Shown here piece by piece: positions 23,431 through 32,141 of a DNA stretch of 36,194 nt. The DNA is from JBBARC01 sp040400005 (GTDB lineage Bacteria > Pseudomonadota > Alphaproteobacteria > Acetobacterales > Acetobacteraceae). A program made the translations under genes and the position numbers. The stretch spans positions 1 through 36,194 of the forward strand of contig JBBARC010000037.1 in assembly GCA_040400005.1 (NCBI GenBank). Direction: 5' to 3'. Position 1 is the stretch's first letter. The number at the start of each line of letters is the position of its first letter. A model generated the notes under the pieces. It made no database searches. It saw only the letters and a list, made by a program, of their open reading frames with translations, and was not told the origin of the DNA.

Positions 23431-24426
23431 ATGACCAACGCCCCCCTGCTAACCGTAGATGCCGTCAGTAAACGCTTCACCGTCGGCTCGCTGCTATCGG
23501 GCACGCGGGCGTATCTGCGCGCGGTTGATCGGGTTAGCTTTACCGTGCAGCGCGGCGAAACTTTGGCGCTGGTCGGCGAATCTGGGTGCGGTAAATCCAC
23601 GCTTGGCCGCTGCTTGCTGCGGCTTATCGAACCTGATGAAGGCCGCATTGTGTTTGATGGCATCGATGTGCGCGGCCTGGCGCGTGAACCGTTGCGGGCG
23701 CTGCGGCCACGTATGCAGATGGTGTTTCAAGATCCCTATGGCTCGCTTAACCCGCGCCGCACGGTGGGGGACCTGATTGCCGAACCTTTGCGCGTGCACA
23801 AAACTGCCGCCGGCGCCGCCCGCACGCCCGCCGAAATCGCCGATCGCGTCAACGATCTTCTCAATCTCGTCGGCTTACGCCGCAACCACCTGCAACGCTA
23901 CCCGCACGAATTTTCTGGCGGCCAACGCCAACGCATCGGCATTGCGCGCGCGCTGGCGCTCAACCCCGATCTGATTATCGCCGACGAACCGGTATCGGCG
24001 CTCGATGTATCGGTACAGGCGCAGGTCATTAACCTGATGATGGATTTGCAAGAAAACCTCGGCCTCACCTACATCTTCGTTGCTCACGATCTGGCCGTGG
24101 TGCGCCAGATCGCCACCCGCACCGCGGTGATGTACCTCGGTGGCATTGTTGAAATCGGCCGCACTGATACGGTGTTCGAACACCCCAGCCATCCGTACAC
24201 AGCAGCTTTGCTCGCCGCCGTGCCGCGCCTGGCGGCGGCATCCGGCACCCAGCCAACCCGCCACCTGGTGCGCGGCGAAGTGCCCAGCCCGATCGCCCCG
24301 CCACCTGGCTGCCGCTTCCATCCCCGCTGCCCGCGCGCCGAAAAACGCTGCCGCGAAGAAAAACCCGAATTGCGGATTACTGAAGGCGGCGGGCAAGTGG
24401 CTTGCCATTTTCCACTGTCGGCGTAA
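23431..24426 (+). CDS. Peptide ABC transporter ATPase, DppF/OppF type
   Basis: The 331-residue protein has Walker A GESGCGKST, the QMVFQDPYGSLNPRRTVGD segment typical of DppF/OppF, signature FSGGQRQRIGIARAL, Walker B LIIADEPVSALDVS and FVAHDLAVVRQI. The C-terminal extension again has a cysteine set (GCRFHPRCPRAEKRCREEKP ... VACHF). The ATG at 23431 lies just after the repeat element; the frame is open through the element (SLFASFSSEKE) to 23335, but that part is not conserved protein. It forms a heterodimeric motor with the DppD-type subunit. Last gene of the operon. Confidence 0.94.
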   Translation: MTNAPLLTVDAVSKRFTVGSLLSGTRAYLRAVDRVSFTVQRGETLALVGESGCGKSTLGRCLLRLIEPDEGRIVFDGIDVRGLAREPLRALRPRMQMVFQDPYGSLNPRRTVGDLIAEPLRVHKTAAGAARTPAEIADRVNDLLNLVGLRRNHLQRYPHEFSGGQRQRIGIARALALNPDLIIADEPVSALDVSVQAQVINLMMDLQENLGLTYIFVAHDLAVVRQIATRTAVMYLGGIVEIGRTDTVFEHPSHPYTAALLAAVPRLAAASGTQPTRHLVRGEVPSPIAPPPGCRFHPRCPRAEKRCREEKPELRITEGGGQVACHFPLSA

Positions 24427-24431
24427 GGCAA

Positions 24432-24473
24432 GGATAAGAAACTACTTTTTCTGAAAAAAGAAATTTCTTATCT
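24432..24473. terminator. Bidirectional terminator derived from or resembling the repeat element
   Basis: GATAAGAAA pairs with TTTCTTATC at the ends, and CTTTTTTCAG-like sequence pairs with CTGAAAAAAG inside. It lies between convergent genes (DppF-type ATPase and scpB), has T-rich ends on both strands, and resembles a collapsed copy of the palindromic element. Confidence 0.75.
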
Positions 24474-24481
24474 TATCTTCG

Positions 24482-25042
24482 CTAACCCTCCTCCAGCAAC
24501 TCTTCCCGCCGAGGTAATTCCTTCAAATCTTTCAACCCAAACTGGCTCAAAAACGCCGGCGCCGTTACCCATAAAATCGGCCGCCCTGGCACGTCCCGAT
24601 GCCCCGCCGTGCGCACCAAGCTTGTTTCCAGCAACTGCTCCAGGGTTTGTTGCGAAAGTGTAGCCCCACGAATTTCTTCAATTTCGGCACGCGTCACCGG
24701 CTGGTGCCAGGCGATAATCGCCAACGTTTCCATCGCCACCCGCGGCAACCGCCGGGGCCGCGAAACCACGCGGGTAAGGCGTGCCGCCAAATCGGGGGCG
24801 GTACGAAACTGATAGCCGCCGCCCACCGCCACCAGCTCCACGCCGCGCCCGGCGTAGCGCGCGTTTAGCCCTGCAAGCACCGCGGTTGCATCGACATCTT
24901 CGGGCAGTAACCCCGCCAACACGCGCGCCGCCACGGGTTCCACGCTGGCAAAAATCAATGATTCCGCCAGGCGCAAGTGATCCTCGCTTGGTCCACTCAC
25001 CACATCGGGCAAATCCGGTTGCCCGCCCGTGATTTCGCTCAT
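24482..25042 (-). CDS. scpB: Segregation and condensation protein ScpB
   Basis: A 186-residue protein with two winged-helix domains. The first starts LRLAESLIFASVEPV; the second has RLPRVAMETLAIIAWHQPVTRAEIEEIRG, the most conserved part of ScpB. It forms the SMC-ScpA-ScpB condensin that compacts and separates chromosomes. It overlaps scpA by 4 bp (ATGA) and is the last gene of the minus-strand block. In many alphaproteobacteria tatA follows; here the peptide transporter operon faces it instead. Confidence 0.95.
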   Translation of the reverse strand: MSEITGGQPDLPDVVSGPSEDHLRLAESLIFASVEPVAARVLAGLLPEDVDATAVLAGLNARYAGRGVELVAVGGGYQFRTAPDLAARLTRVVSRPRRLPRVAMETLAIIAWHQPVTRAEIEEIRGATLSQQTLEQLLETSLVRTAGHRDVPGRPILWVTAPAFLSQFGLKDLKELPRREELLEEG

Positions 25043-25896
25043 GCTAACTCCCCCGCATCGGGCTCGCTGTTATCTTGCAAGTCACTAGGCGCCACTATCG
25101 GCGCGGTCTCACCCTCAACCACTTCAATTTCCAGCTCGCCCAGCGCCACCATAATGGGCGAAAACGCGCTGTCCTGGCGCAGCACCAGCCCGCCACCACG
25201 GGCCATTTCCAGGGACGCTATCAGCGTTGAGGCAATCGCCGCATTGCGTTCGCGGCCGCTTAAATTGGCCGGCAAAAATTGCTCCAAATCGCTCCACCCG
25301 GCACTGCCGCGCATACTGGCGGAAAGCCGTTTGAGCGCATCCTGTACGGTCCAAAAACTCAACTGCCGTGGTTCGTAACGCGGCTTTACCGTGCCCCGCC
25401 GAATACCATCCACGTAGGCGCGCAGCAGCATGGGCAAATCGGCGGTAATCTTGCTGCGATCGGTGGAGATCAAATTTTCCGGCGCGCCGCGGCCAAACAC
25501 GTCCTGCCCCAGCATCGGGCGTGCCGCCAGCCAGGCGGCACCCGCGCGCATGGCGCCGAGTTCTTTCAGGCGTGCCGCTAAAATATCGGCGGCGGCCTCG
25601 CCTTCCACCGCGGCTGGTTCGTCTTTGGGCAGCAGCAATCGCGATTTTAGCCAGGTCAGCCAGGCCGCCATCACCAGCCAATCGGCGGCAATTTCCAGGC
25701 GCACACGCCGCGCCCCGTCAATCACCGCTAAAAACTGATCCACCAGCTGCAAGATGGAAATCTGCGCCAAATCAAGTTTTTGCGCGCGGGCCAAATCGAG
25801 CAGCAAGTCCAATGGTCCAGAAAAACCATCCAGCGTCAGTAACAGCTTGTCGCCATCGCCTCCGGCGGCAACCGGGCCGGGCTCAGACTTCGACAA
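25039..25896 (-). CDS. scpA: Segregation and condensation protein ScpA
   Basis: The 285-residue kleisin subunit of the SMC complex. The N-terminal signature LDGFSGPLDLLLDLARAQKLDL and following AADWLVMAAWLTWLKSRLLLP are clear, and the C-terminal winged helix ends around FSPIMVALGELEIEVVEGE. The start at 25896 overlaps the upstream protease gene by 14 bp. The order nagZ-(protease)-scpA-scpB is common in alphaproteobacteria. Confidence 0.95.
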   Translation of the reverse strand: MSKSEPGPVAAGGDGDKLLLTLDGFSGPLDLLLDLARAQKLDLAQISILQLVDQFLAVIDGARRVRLEIAADWLVMAAWLTWLKSRLLLPKDEPAAVEGEAAADILAARLKELGAMRAGAAWLAARPMLGQDVFGRGAPENLISTDRSKITADLPMLLRAYVDGIRRGTVKPRYEPRQLSFWTVQDALKRLSASMRGSAGWSDLEQFLPANLSGRERNAAIASTLIASLEMARGGGLVLRQDSAFSPIMVALGELEIEVVEGETAPIVAPSDLQDNSEPDAGELA

Positions 25897-26566
25897 AATC
25901 CGCGCCCACGGCCGCCAGCAACCAGCGCCGCGCCCATTCCACCGCCGGAAGCAACGTGTGCCCTAACGGATCAACTTGAATGCCCTGCATACGCAGCAGG
26001 GGCGGCAGTATAATCAACGCCATTACCAGCCCCATGCCAAACCGTTCCAATTGCGCATAGGGTCTTGCCAAAAACGCCGGCAAAATGCCCACCATGATGC
26101 GCCCGCCATCCAGCGGCGGAATGGGCACCAAATTGAAAAACGCCAGCACCAAATTCAGCATCAAAAACAGATTAGCTGCATCCACAGTACTTTCTGATAA
26201 ATCCGCCTGGCGCAACACCAATGCCGCCAATACCGCCAGCACAATGTTTGTCGCCGGTCCGGCAATCGCCACCATCGCCATCATCTGCCGCGGATAGCGA
26301 AAATGCCGCGGGTCCACCGGCACCGGCTTGGCCCAGCCAAACATGAACGCTATGTGGCCAATGCTCAACAGTTGCGAAATCGCCAAAAACCCAGGCAGCA
26401 ACACGGTGCCTACCCGATCCACATGTTTAAACGGGTTTAACGTCAGCCGCCCCATAATTTTGGCCGTGGGGTCGCCAAACGCATAAGCCACCGCCCCATG
26501 CGCAACCTCATGCAAAATAATCGCCGCCGCCGTTAGCCCAATGGTGAGTGCAATATCGCCAAACAT
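25883..26566 (-). CDS. Site-2 protease family (M50) membrane metalloprotease
   Basis: The 227-residue protein has about six membrane segments, the zinc-binding motif HEVAH (19-23) in the first, and NLVPIPPLDGG (145-155) with the third ligand D153. This is the short M50B/S2P group without PDZ domains. Such proteases cleave membrane-embedded substrates; the target is unknown. The start at 26566 shares one base with the nagZ stop (TGATG). Upstream open sequence in the same frame is antisense to no known domain and is not included. It is co-directional with nagZ and scpA. Confidence 0.93.
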   Translation of the reverse strand: MFGDIALTIGLTAAAIILHEVAHGAVAYAFGDPTAKIMGRLTLNPFKHVDRVGTVLLPGFLAISQLLSIGHIAFMFGWAKPVPVDPRHFRYPRQMMAMVAIAGPATNIVLAVLAALVLRQADLSESTVDAANLFLMLNLVLAFFNLVPIPPLDGGRIMVGILPAFLARPYAQLERFGMGLVMALIILPPLLRMQGIQVDPLGHTLLPAVEWARRWLLAAVGADFVEV

Positions 26567-27564
26567 CACGCGTCCAATCCCAACAACGCCGCCCGCGCGT
26601 CTACCATGGCGGCTACATCCAACGGACGCGCGGCGCGCTCCGCCATCGCTTGGGCGCGCGCCAGCCGCGCCGAGGTGGCGGCGGTGATGCGTGGCACTGC
26701 CGCCAGCACTGCTTCGCTTTCCGCCAGCACGCCAGAACAGTGCAGCGCCACATCGCACCCCGCCGCAATCGCCCGGCCGGCACGGGTGCCGGCATCGCCA
26801 GAAAGGGCGTTCATCGCCAAATCATCGCTCACCAAAACCCCACCAAAGCCAATCCGCCCGCGAATAACACGCTCAATCATGCCGCCCGACAAGGTCGCCG
26901 GGTTTTCCGAATCCACCGCCACATAGCGAATATGCGCGGTCATCAGCCAGGGCAGCCAAGCATTGGCAATAAACGGGGTCAGGTCGTCGTCATCCACATC
27001 AGCCAAAATCGGCAGCGCAAAATGGCTATCCACCCCAGCCCTGCCATGGCCCGGCGCATGCTTGCCAATCGGCATAACCCCTGCGGCCAGCAACCCTTCC
27101 GCCATCGCACGAGCCAACCTGCCGGCCAGCCGCGCATCGGCGGAAAACGCCCGATCGCCGATCACGTCGTGGCTGCTGGCCACATGCCTATCCAAAACCG
27201 GTGCTGCCACCAGGGAAAAGCCGTTTTGTTCACATTCGGCGCCAATCAGCGCGCCGTGCAAAAAAGCCGCCCGTATGCCAGCCTCCCTATCGCGCGCCGC
27301 CAGCGCGCCGATCGCCGCTGCTGCCGGGTGCGCGCGCCAATGCGGTGGGCGCAGGCGCGCGACGCGGCCGCCTTCCTGGTCCACCATCACCACATGATCG
27401 GTGGGCAGCGCCGCGCGCAACGCCACCATTAGATCGGCCAACTGGCCAGGATTGGCGATATTGCGGCCAAACAAAATTACCCCCAACGGGGCATGCGCAC
27501 GGATCAGTGCCGCTTCATCACTGCCTAAGCTGTGCCCGGCAATGCCAATAATCGCCGCCTTCAT
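26566..27564 (-). CDS. nagZ: Beta-N-acetylhexosaminidase NagZ
   Basis: The 332-residue cytoplasmic glycoside hydrolase family 3 enzyme removes N-acetylglucosamine from muropeptides in cell-wall recycling. Diagnostic motifs: VDQEGGRV (61-68), KHAPGHG (168-174) with D179-S180-H181, and SDDLAMNAL with the nucleophile D247. The start at 27564 (MKAAIIGIAG) was chosen because the upstream part of the frame overlaps the SPOR gene and is not conserved. It lies 10 bp after the SPOR gene and is coupled to the M50 protease gene. Confidence 0.95.
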   Translation of the reverse strand: MKAAIIGIAGHSLGSDEAALIRAHAPLGVILFGRNIANPGQLADLMVALRAALPTDHVVMVDQEGGRVARLRPPHWRAHPAAAAIGALAARDREAGIRAAFLHGALIGAECEQNGFSLVAAPVLDRHVASSHDVIGDRAFSADARLAGRLARAMAEGLLAAGVMPIGKHAPGHGRAGVDSHFALPILADVDDDDLTPFIANAWLPWLMTAHIRYVAVDSENPATLSGGMIERVIRGRIGFGGVLVSDDLAMNALSGDAGTRAGRAIAAGCDVALHCSGVLAESEAVLAAVPRITAATSARLARAQAMAERAARPLDVAAMVDARAALLGLDA

Positions 27565-27574
27565 CGGGGTCGCC

Positions 27575-28342
27575 TTAAAATGCCGCCACCGTGCAATCGG
27601 CGCCGCGGGCACGCAATTTGGCGCAAAATCCGGCGGCAGCGGCGACATCAGCAAAACCCGCTACCCGCAAACGCCACACCTGGCGCCCGGCAAGGCTCGC
27701 CGGCACCAGTAACGGCACGCGCCCGGCCAGCAAATCCGGCATGCGCTGGGTGCTCGCCGCCCACGCCCCTTGCGCCCCCGCTTCGCTATCCAGCGCGCCC
27801 AACTGCACCGCAATGCCACCCGCCGCCATCACGGTAGATGCCCGCACCGGTGCCGCAATTGCCACCGCTGGGGCCGCCACGCTGGCCACCGCCACGGGCG
27901 GCACCGATGCGTGCGCATCCGACACCAGCGGCGGCAAACTCGCCACCAGCGTTTCCATCACCGGCACCACAGCCGCCACTTTGGGCGCGAATTTTTCACG
28001 CAGCCCGTTGATATTGGGCGTTTCCGCTGCCGGCGCCAGCCCTTCGGTGGTGGCCGCACCGCCACCCACATCATCGGTGCCAATCGGCGCACTGCCGCCC
28101 GAATCGGCAGGCTTTACCCGCACCGGCCCAGCTGCGGCTTCAATCACCGGCAGGCCGCCCGCCGAGGATCGCAACGCATAGCCGCCGCCAAACGCCACCA
28201 GCACCACCAGCGCAATGCCGCCGCCGGCAACCAGCGTGCCGCGCAGATCAAACGATTTTGCCGGCGGTTTAACCGCCGCGCGATACGACGGTGTCGCCCG
28301 CTTAGGCGGGGCGGCCGAGGTGCCGGTGCTTGTTTTTGCCAT
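27575..28342 (-). CDS. SPOR-domain membrane protein
   Basis: The 255-residue protein has a basic cytoplasmic N-terminus, one membrane segment (about 34-55), a long periplasmic linker rich in A, P and V, and a C-terminal SPOR domain (about 178-255, from GGIAVQLGALDSEAGAQGAW to CAKLRARGADCTVAAF). SPOR domains bind denuded peptidoglycan at the division septum. Its position between argS and nagZ is conserved in many Rhodospirillales. It starts 9 bp after argS. Confidence 0.88.
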   Translation of the reverse strand: MAKTSTGTSAAPPKRATPSYRAAVKPPAKSFDLRGTLVAGGGIALVVLVAFGGGYALRSSAGGLPVIEAAAGPVRVKPADSGGSAPIGTDDVGGGAATTEGLAPAAETPNINGLREKFAPKVAAVVPVMETLVASLPPLVSDAHASVPPVAVASVAAPAVAIAAPVRASTVMAAGGIAVQLGALDSEAGAQGAWAASTQRMPDLLAGRVPLLVPASLAGRQVWRLRVAGFADVAAAAGFCAKLRARGADCTVAAF

Positions 28343-28351
28343 ACCTGATCC

Positions 28352-30148
28352 TCACCGCATCTCTTCCACCGCCCGCACCCCCAGCACCGCAAGCCCGGCG
28401 CGCAAAACGGTGGCGGTGGCCACAATCAGGGCAAGGCGCGCGCGGGTTTGCGCGGGCGCCTTCTCCTGCAAAAACCGCAAATCAGCCGACTCGCGCCCCT
28501 TATTCCACAGTGTATGAAAGTCGCCCGCCAAGTCATAGAGAAAAAACGCAATTCTGTGCGGTTCGCGCGCATCGGCGGCCGCTTCCACCAGCCGCGGCCA
28601 CTGGATCAACCGCCGCACCAGGTCGATCTCGGCGCTATCGGTTAAACTCGCCAAATCGGCACCCGCCAGCGCCCCCGGCAAAACCGCCGCCGCCCCCAGA
28701 CTTTCGGATGCCAACCGCAGCACCGAGCATATCCGCGCATGGGCATACTGCACGTAAAACACCGGGTTCTCCCGGGTTTGCGCCACCGCCAGATCGAGAT
28801 CGAAATCCATTTGCGCGTCAGATTTGCGCATCAGCATGGTAAAGCGCACCGCATCAGGGCCCACTTCATCCAGCAAATCAGCCAGCGTCACAAACGTGCC
28901 AGCCCGCTTGCTCATTTTCACCGGCTCGCCGCCGCGCATCACCCGCACAATCTGGCACAGCACAATATCCAAATGCTCACCATGGGTCGCCAGCGCCGAA
29001 ACAGCGGCCTTCATGCGTGATACATAGCCGCCGTGATCCGCCCCCCACACATCGATCATCATCTGCGCCCCGCGCGCCGCTTTATCGGCGTGGTAGGCGA
29101 TATCGTTGGAAAAATACGTGTTGGATCCATCTGATTTTTTCAACGGCCGATCGACATCATCGCCAAATTGGGTGGCGCGGAACAAGGTTTGCGGCCGGGC
29201 TTCCCAATCCTCAACAATTTTACCTTTGGGCGGCTCCAGCACGCCCTGATAAATCAGGCCGCGCGCATCCAAGGTGGCAATGGCGCGATCCACCGCACCA
29301 CTGTCCAGCAACGCCCGTTCGCTCGCGAAAACATCGTGGTGCACGCCCAGCCGTGCTAAGTCTTGCTTGATACCAGCAAGCATCATGGCAATGGTGGTGT
29401 CGCGCACCACCACCATCCACGCCTCCACCGGCGCGCAGGTTTTGCCAGATCCTGCCAGGGTTTCGCCAAATTCAGCGGCCAGCGCCTCGCCCACCGGCAC
29501 CAAATACGCGCCGCGGTACTGCAAGCCGCCGGGCACGCCGGCTTCAAAATCGGCGTCGCTCACCGTGCTGCCAATCGCCTGCAAATACCGCCAGTAGGCG
29601 GCCCAGGCCAAGGCATTCACTTGGCCGCCGGCATCGTTAATGTAATATTCTTTGGTCACCAAAAACCCAGCTTTTGCCAGCAAATTTGCCAAACTATCGC
29701 CCACCACAGCACCGCGGCAATGGCCAACATGCATGGGGCCTGTGGGGTTGGCCGAAACATACTCCACATTTACGGCCACGCCGCCGCCAACATTGCTGTC
29801 GCCGTAAGCATCGCCGGCCCGCAAAATCTCAACCACTTGGGCGCGCAATAGTTCGGGCGCCAGGCGTAAATTGACAAACCCCGGCCCGGCCATGCTGGCA
29901 TCCGTAATGCCAGCATGGCCGGCCAAACCTGCCACCAGTTGGGCGGCAATCTCGGCCGGTTTTTTGCTTAAAGGTTTGGCGCACACCAGGGCGGCGTTGG
30001 TCGCCATATCGCCGTGTGCTGCATCGCGCGCCGGGGTCAGTTCCACCCGCGCCAGCGCGTCGGCGGGCAGATCGGGGTAGGCCTGGCGCAACGCCGCCAG
30101 CACATCGTCACGCAAAGTTTTGAATAGGTTAGCGGCCAAAATAAACAT
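28352..30148 (-). CDS. argS: Arginyl-tRNA synthetase
   Basis: The 598-residue class I synthetase charges tRNA-Arg. It has an N-terminal Add-1 domain (1-110), the HIGH-type motif in PTGPMHVGHCRG (HVGH at 140-143), a KMSK motif (411-414, in GEPVKMSKRAGTFV) and a C-terminal helical DALR anticodon-binding domain ending AVLGVRAVEEMR. Length and motifs are complete. It opens the minus-strand block ahead of the SPOR gene. In related genomes dgt usually lies just upstream; here an unrelated plus-strand gene is there and a dgt-like remnant lies 3.3 kb away. Confidence 0.97.
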   Translation of the reverse strand: MFILAANLFKTLRDDVLAALRQAYPDLPADALARVELTPARDAAHGDMATNAALVCAKPLSKKPAEIAAQLVAGLAGHAGITDASMAGPGFVNLRLAPELLRAQVVEILRAGDAYGDSNVGGGVAVNVEYVSANPTGPMHVGHCRGAVVGDSLANLLAKAGFLVTKEYYINDAGGQVNALAWAAYWRYLQAIGSTVSDADFEAGVPGGLQYRGAYLVPVGEALAAEFGETLAGSGKTCAPVEAWMVVVRDTTIAMMLAGIKQDLARLGVHHDVFASERALLDSGAVDRAIATLDARGLIYQGVLEPPKGKIVEDWEARPQTLFRATQFGDDVDRPLKKSDGSNTYFSNDIAYHADKAARGAQMMIDVWGADHGGYVSRMKAAVSALATHGEHLDIVLCQIVRVMRGGEPVKMSKRAGTFVTLADLLDEVGPDAVRFTMLMRKSDAQMDFDLDLAVAQTRENPVFYVQYAHARICSVLRLASESLGAAAVLPGALAGADLASLTDSAEIDLVRRLIQWPRLVEAAADAREPHRIAFFLYDLAGDFHTLWNKGRESADLRFLQEKAPAQTRARLALIVATATVLRAGLAVLGVRAVEEMR

Positions 30149-30277
30149 CCGTTCGGGTGAAGGGGCCGGCTACGCCACGCTTGCGCGCAGGGCCGAGGTA
30201 GGGAAACACTGGCGCGGTCATAAAACGCGGCACCCACGCCAGCAAGGCAACACCAAGCCGCGGCGGAGAAAATATCA

Positions 30278-31504
30278 ATGTCCAGCGCCGCCACCGCCTT
30301 CACCCCCATCACCATTGGCCCGATCACCTTACGCAACCGCTTCATCCGCTCCGGCGCCAACGAGGGCATGTCCCCCACTGGCCACCCTACCCTGGCCCTG
30401 CTCGACCATCACCGCCGCATGGCCCGTGGCGGTGTCGGCATGACCACATTGGCCTACGGCGCCATCTCGCCGGCCGGCCTCACCTTCTCCCACCAATACG
30501 TGATCAACCGCGACACCGTCCCCGCATTACGCAAAATTACCAATGCCGTGCACACCGAAGGGGTCGCCGCCTGCCTGCAAATCACCCACGCCGGCGCCTT
30601 CACCCAGTTGCGCGGCGCCCCTGGCGCAACGCCCCCCAGTGCATCGGGCGGGTTCAACATCGCCGGCATACTCTCCGGCATTTTGCGCAAACATGCGATG
30701 GACCAAGCCGAAATGGATGCCATCGCCACCGAATTCGCCACCGCCGCCACACTTGCCCGCGAAGCCGGCTTCGATGCAGTCGAAATTCACATGGGCCACG
30801 GCTACCTGCTCAACCAATTTACCTCGCCGCTTGATAATCATCGCAAAGATAACTTTGGCGGCACCCCGGCCAACCGCGCCCGCTACCCAGTAAATGTGCT
30901 CGCCCGGGTCAAAGATGCGGTTGGCAAAACCATGGCGGTTACCGCCAAAATCAACAGCACTGATGGGGTTGCCAAGGGCGCCACCGGCGAAGATGCCGCA
31001 ATATTAGCCAAGATGCTGCAAGATGCCGGCGCCGACCTGCTCACCCTATCGGGGGGGCGCAACATCGAAAGCCCGTGGGCATTATTTTCCGGCCCGATGC
31101 CGATCGCGGATTTAATGAAAACTGCGCACGGTGTCATTGATCGCCTGGGTTTTCTGGCGCTGAAACTGCAACAACCGCGCAATCTCGCTTTCCGTGAGCT
31201 GTATTTTTTAGAAGAAGCCCGCAAAGTGCGCGCCGCCGTCACCATGCCGCTATCCCTGGTCGGCGGCATAAAATCCCGCGCATCGGTTGCCCGCGCCATG
31301 GCCGAAGGTTTCGATTGTCTGTCGCTCGCCCGGGTGTTGTTCCACGATGCCAATTTTGTGCGCAAATTAGAATCGGGCGAAATAGAGGCCTCTGGCTGCA
31401 CCTCGTGCAACCGCTGTGTTGCCAAAATTTATGCACCGGCCGGCACCGAATGCGTGTTATCGTCAACCCCCAATGAATTGGCGCTCAATCAGCAGCTTGC
31501 CTAG
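30278..31504 (+). CDS. NADH:flavin oxidoreductase (Old Yellow Enzyme/2,4-dienoyl-CoA reductase type)
   Basis: The 408-residue protein is an FMN-binding TIM barrel: FTPITIGPITLRNRFIRSG at the start, FDAVEIHMGHGYLLNQFTSP with the substrate-binding histidine and following LDNHRKDNFGG, then PLSLVGGIKS and the phosphate-binding DCLSLARVLFHD. Near the C-terminus ASGCTSCNRCVAKIYAPAGTEC resembles the cysteine cluster that holds 4Fe-4S in dienoyl-CoA reductases, but the FAD/NADH domain of those enzymes is missing. The substrate is unknown. It is divergent from argS and sits where dgt would be expected. Confidence 0.9.
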   Translation: MSSAATAFTPITIGPITLRNRFIRSGANEGMSPTGHPTLALLDHHRRMARGGVGMTTLAYGAISPAGLTFSHQYVINRDTVPALRKITNAVHTEGVAACLQITHAGAFTQLRGAPGATPPSASGGFNIAGILSGILRKHAMDQAEMDAIATEFATAATLAREAGFDAVEIHMGHGYLLNQFTSPLDNHRKDNFGGTPANRARYPVNVLARVKDAVGKTMAVTAKINSTDGVAKGATGEDAAILAKMLQDAGADLLTLSGGRNIESPWALFSGPMPIADLMKTAHGVIDRLGFLALKLQQPRNLAFRELYFLEEARKVRAAVTMPLSLVGGIKSRASVARAMAEGFDCLSLARVLFHDANFVRKLESGEIEASGCTSCNRCVAKIYAPAGTECVLSSTPNELALNQQLA

Positions 31505-31526
31505 GATGCAGGCATTTTCGCTTTAT

Positions 31527-31630
31527 ACGCTCGCCGCGGCCGCGGCTGATGAAACGCTCGCCGCGGCCGCGGCTGATGAAACGCTCGCCGCCGCCGCGGC
31601 TGATGAAACGCTCGCCGCCGCCGCGGCTGA
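31527..31630. repeat. 27-bp minisatellite, nearly four units
   Basis: Units begin ACGCTCGCCGCGGCCGCGG and end CTGATGAA; the later units differ by a G to C change in the GC-rich part. It begins 22 bp after the stop of the flavin oxidoreductase gene. The period is a multiple of three, so every frame across it stays open. Confidence 0.92.
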
Positions 31631-31767
31631 GGGTGGCAAGGGCGCCGCGGCAGGGTCTGCTGTGCGCCCATGGTGGTCAAGATCGGACGGCGGGATCCTA
31701 CCAGAAAGCGGAATTGCAGCCTCTTGCGCCGTTCCCGGTGTGTCATTTACGGGGAAAGCGCACCGCT

Positions 31768-31830
31768 AGGGCAATCGGGTGAATGCAAAAAGTAAGGATC
31801 TTCTTTTTCTGAAGAAAAAAGGTAACTGCC
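31768..31830 (+). repeat. Left half of the palindromic repeat element
   Basis: Begins with a perfect AGGGCAATCGGGTGAA, continues AGTAAGGATCTTC and the TTTTTCTGAAGAAAAAA hairpin, then breaks off at GGTAACTGCC. The half copy at 36116 breaks off at the matching sequence GGTAACTCCC. A degenerate opposite end (GTCTTAC ... TTGCCCT, 32036-32061) may mark the other side of an expanded element. Confidence 0.8.
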
Positions 31831-31933
31831 TAGGTCGGGCCCGAGCGACACAACCCAGTAATAACACTTATTGTGATTTCGGATTTAGGTCTGGTTTCGC
31901 GACGCAAACTGCCAAAAAATGGCCAGTTCTACT

Positions 31934-31999
31934 CTCAGTCCTAGTCTCAGTCCCAGTCCTAGTCCTAGTCCTAGTCCTAGTCCCAGTCCCAGTCCCAGT
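31934..31999. repeat. Hexanucleotide tract, 11 units of CCTAGT/CCCAGT/CTCAGT
   Basis: Eleven contiguous six-base units, all ending AGT. It lies between the two possible ends of a repeat element and is followed by CAAAAGTCGTTTTC, similar to an element arm. Confidence 0.93.
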
Positions 32000-32141
32000 T
32001 TCAAAAGTCGTTTTCTTTCGCGGAACTCAAAACAAAAGTCTTACTGTCTCCTGGTTGCCCTGTTGATGCACCCGTATGGTCTAGGCAAATAGCAGATGTT
32101 GATACATTGTCGGGGTCTGGCCACTATGGAAAATAGCCAAG

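Larger units (their letters stand above)
31505..32141. other. Repeat-rich spacer between the flavin oxidoreductase and acyltransferase genes
   Basis: No convincing gene. It holds a 27-bp minisatellite, a half copy of the palindromic element, a tract of 11 hexamers and a degenerate element end. Open frames crossing it (for example 31506-31769, mostly ADETLAAAA repeats, and 31779-32066 with a VLVLVPVP run) are explained by the repeats. Confidence 0.65.

Noticed and set aside
31506..31769. Small frame after the flavin oxidoreductase with ADETLAAAA repeats
   Set aside because: The whole open frame is a consequence of a 27-bp minisatellite whose length is a multiple of three.
31779..32066. Frame with a VLVLVPVP run
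   Set aside because: Explained by the hexanucleotide tract and a repeat-element end; no start signal or conserved part.
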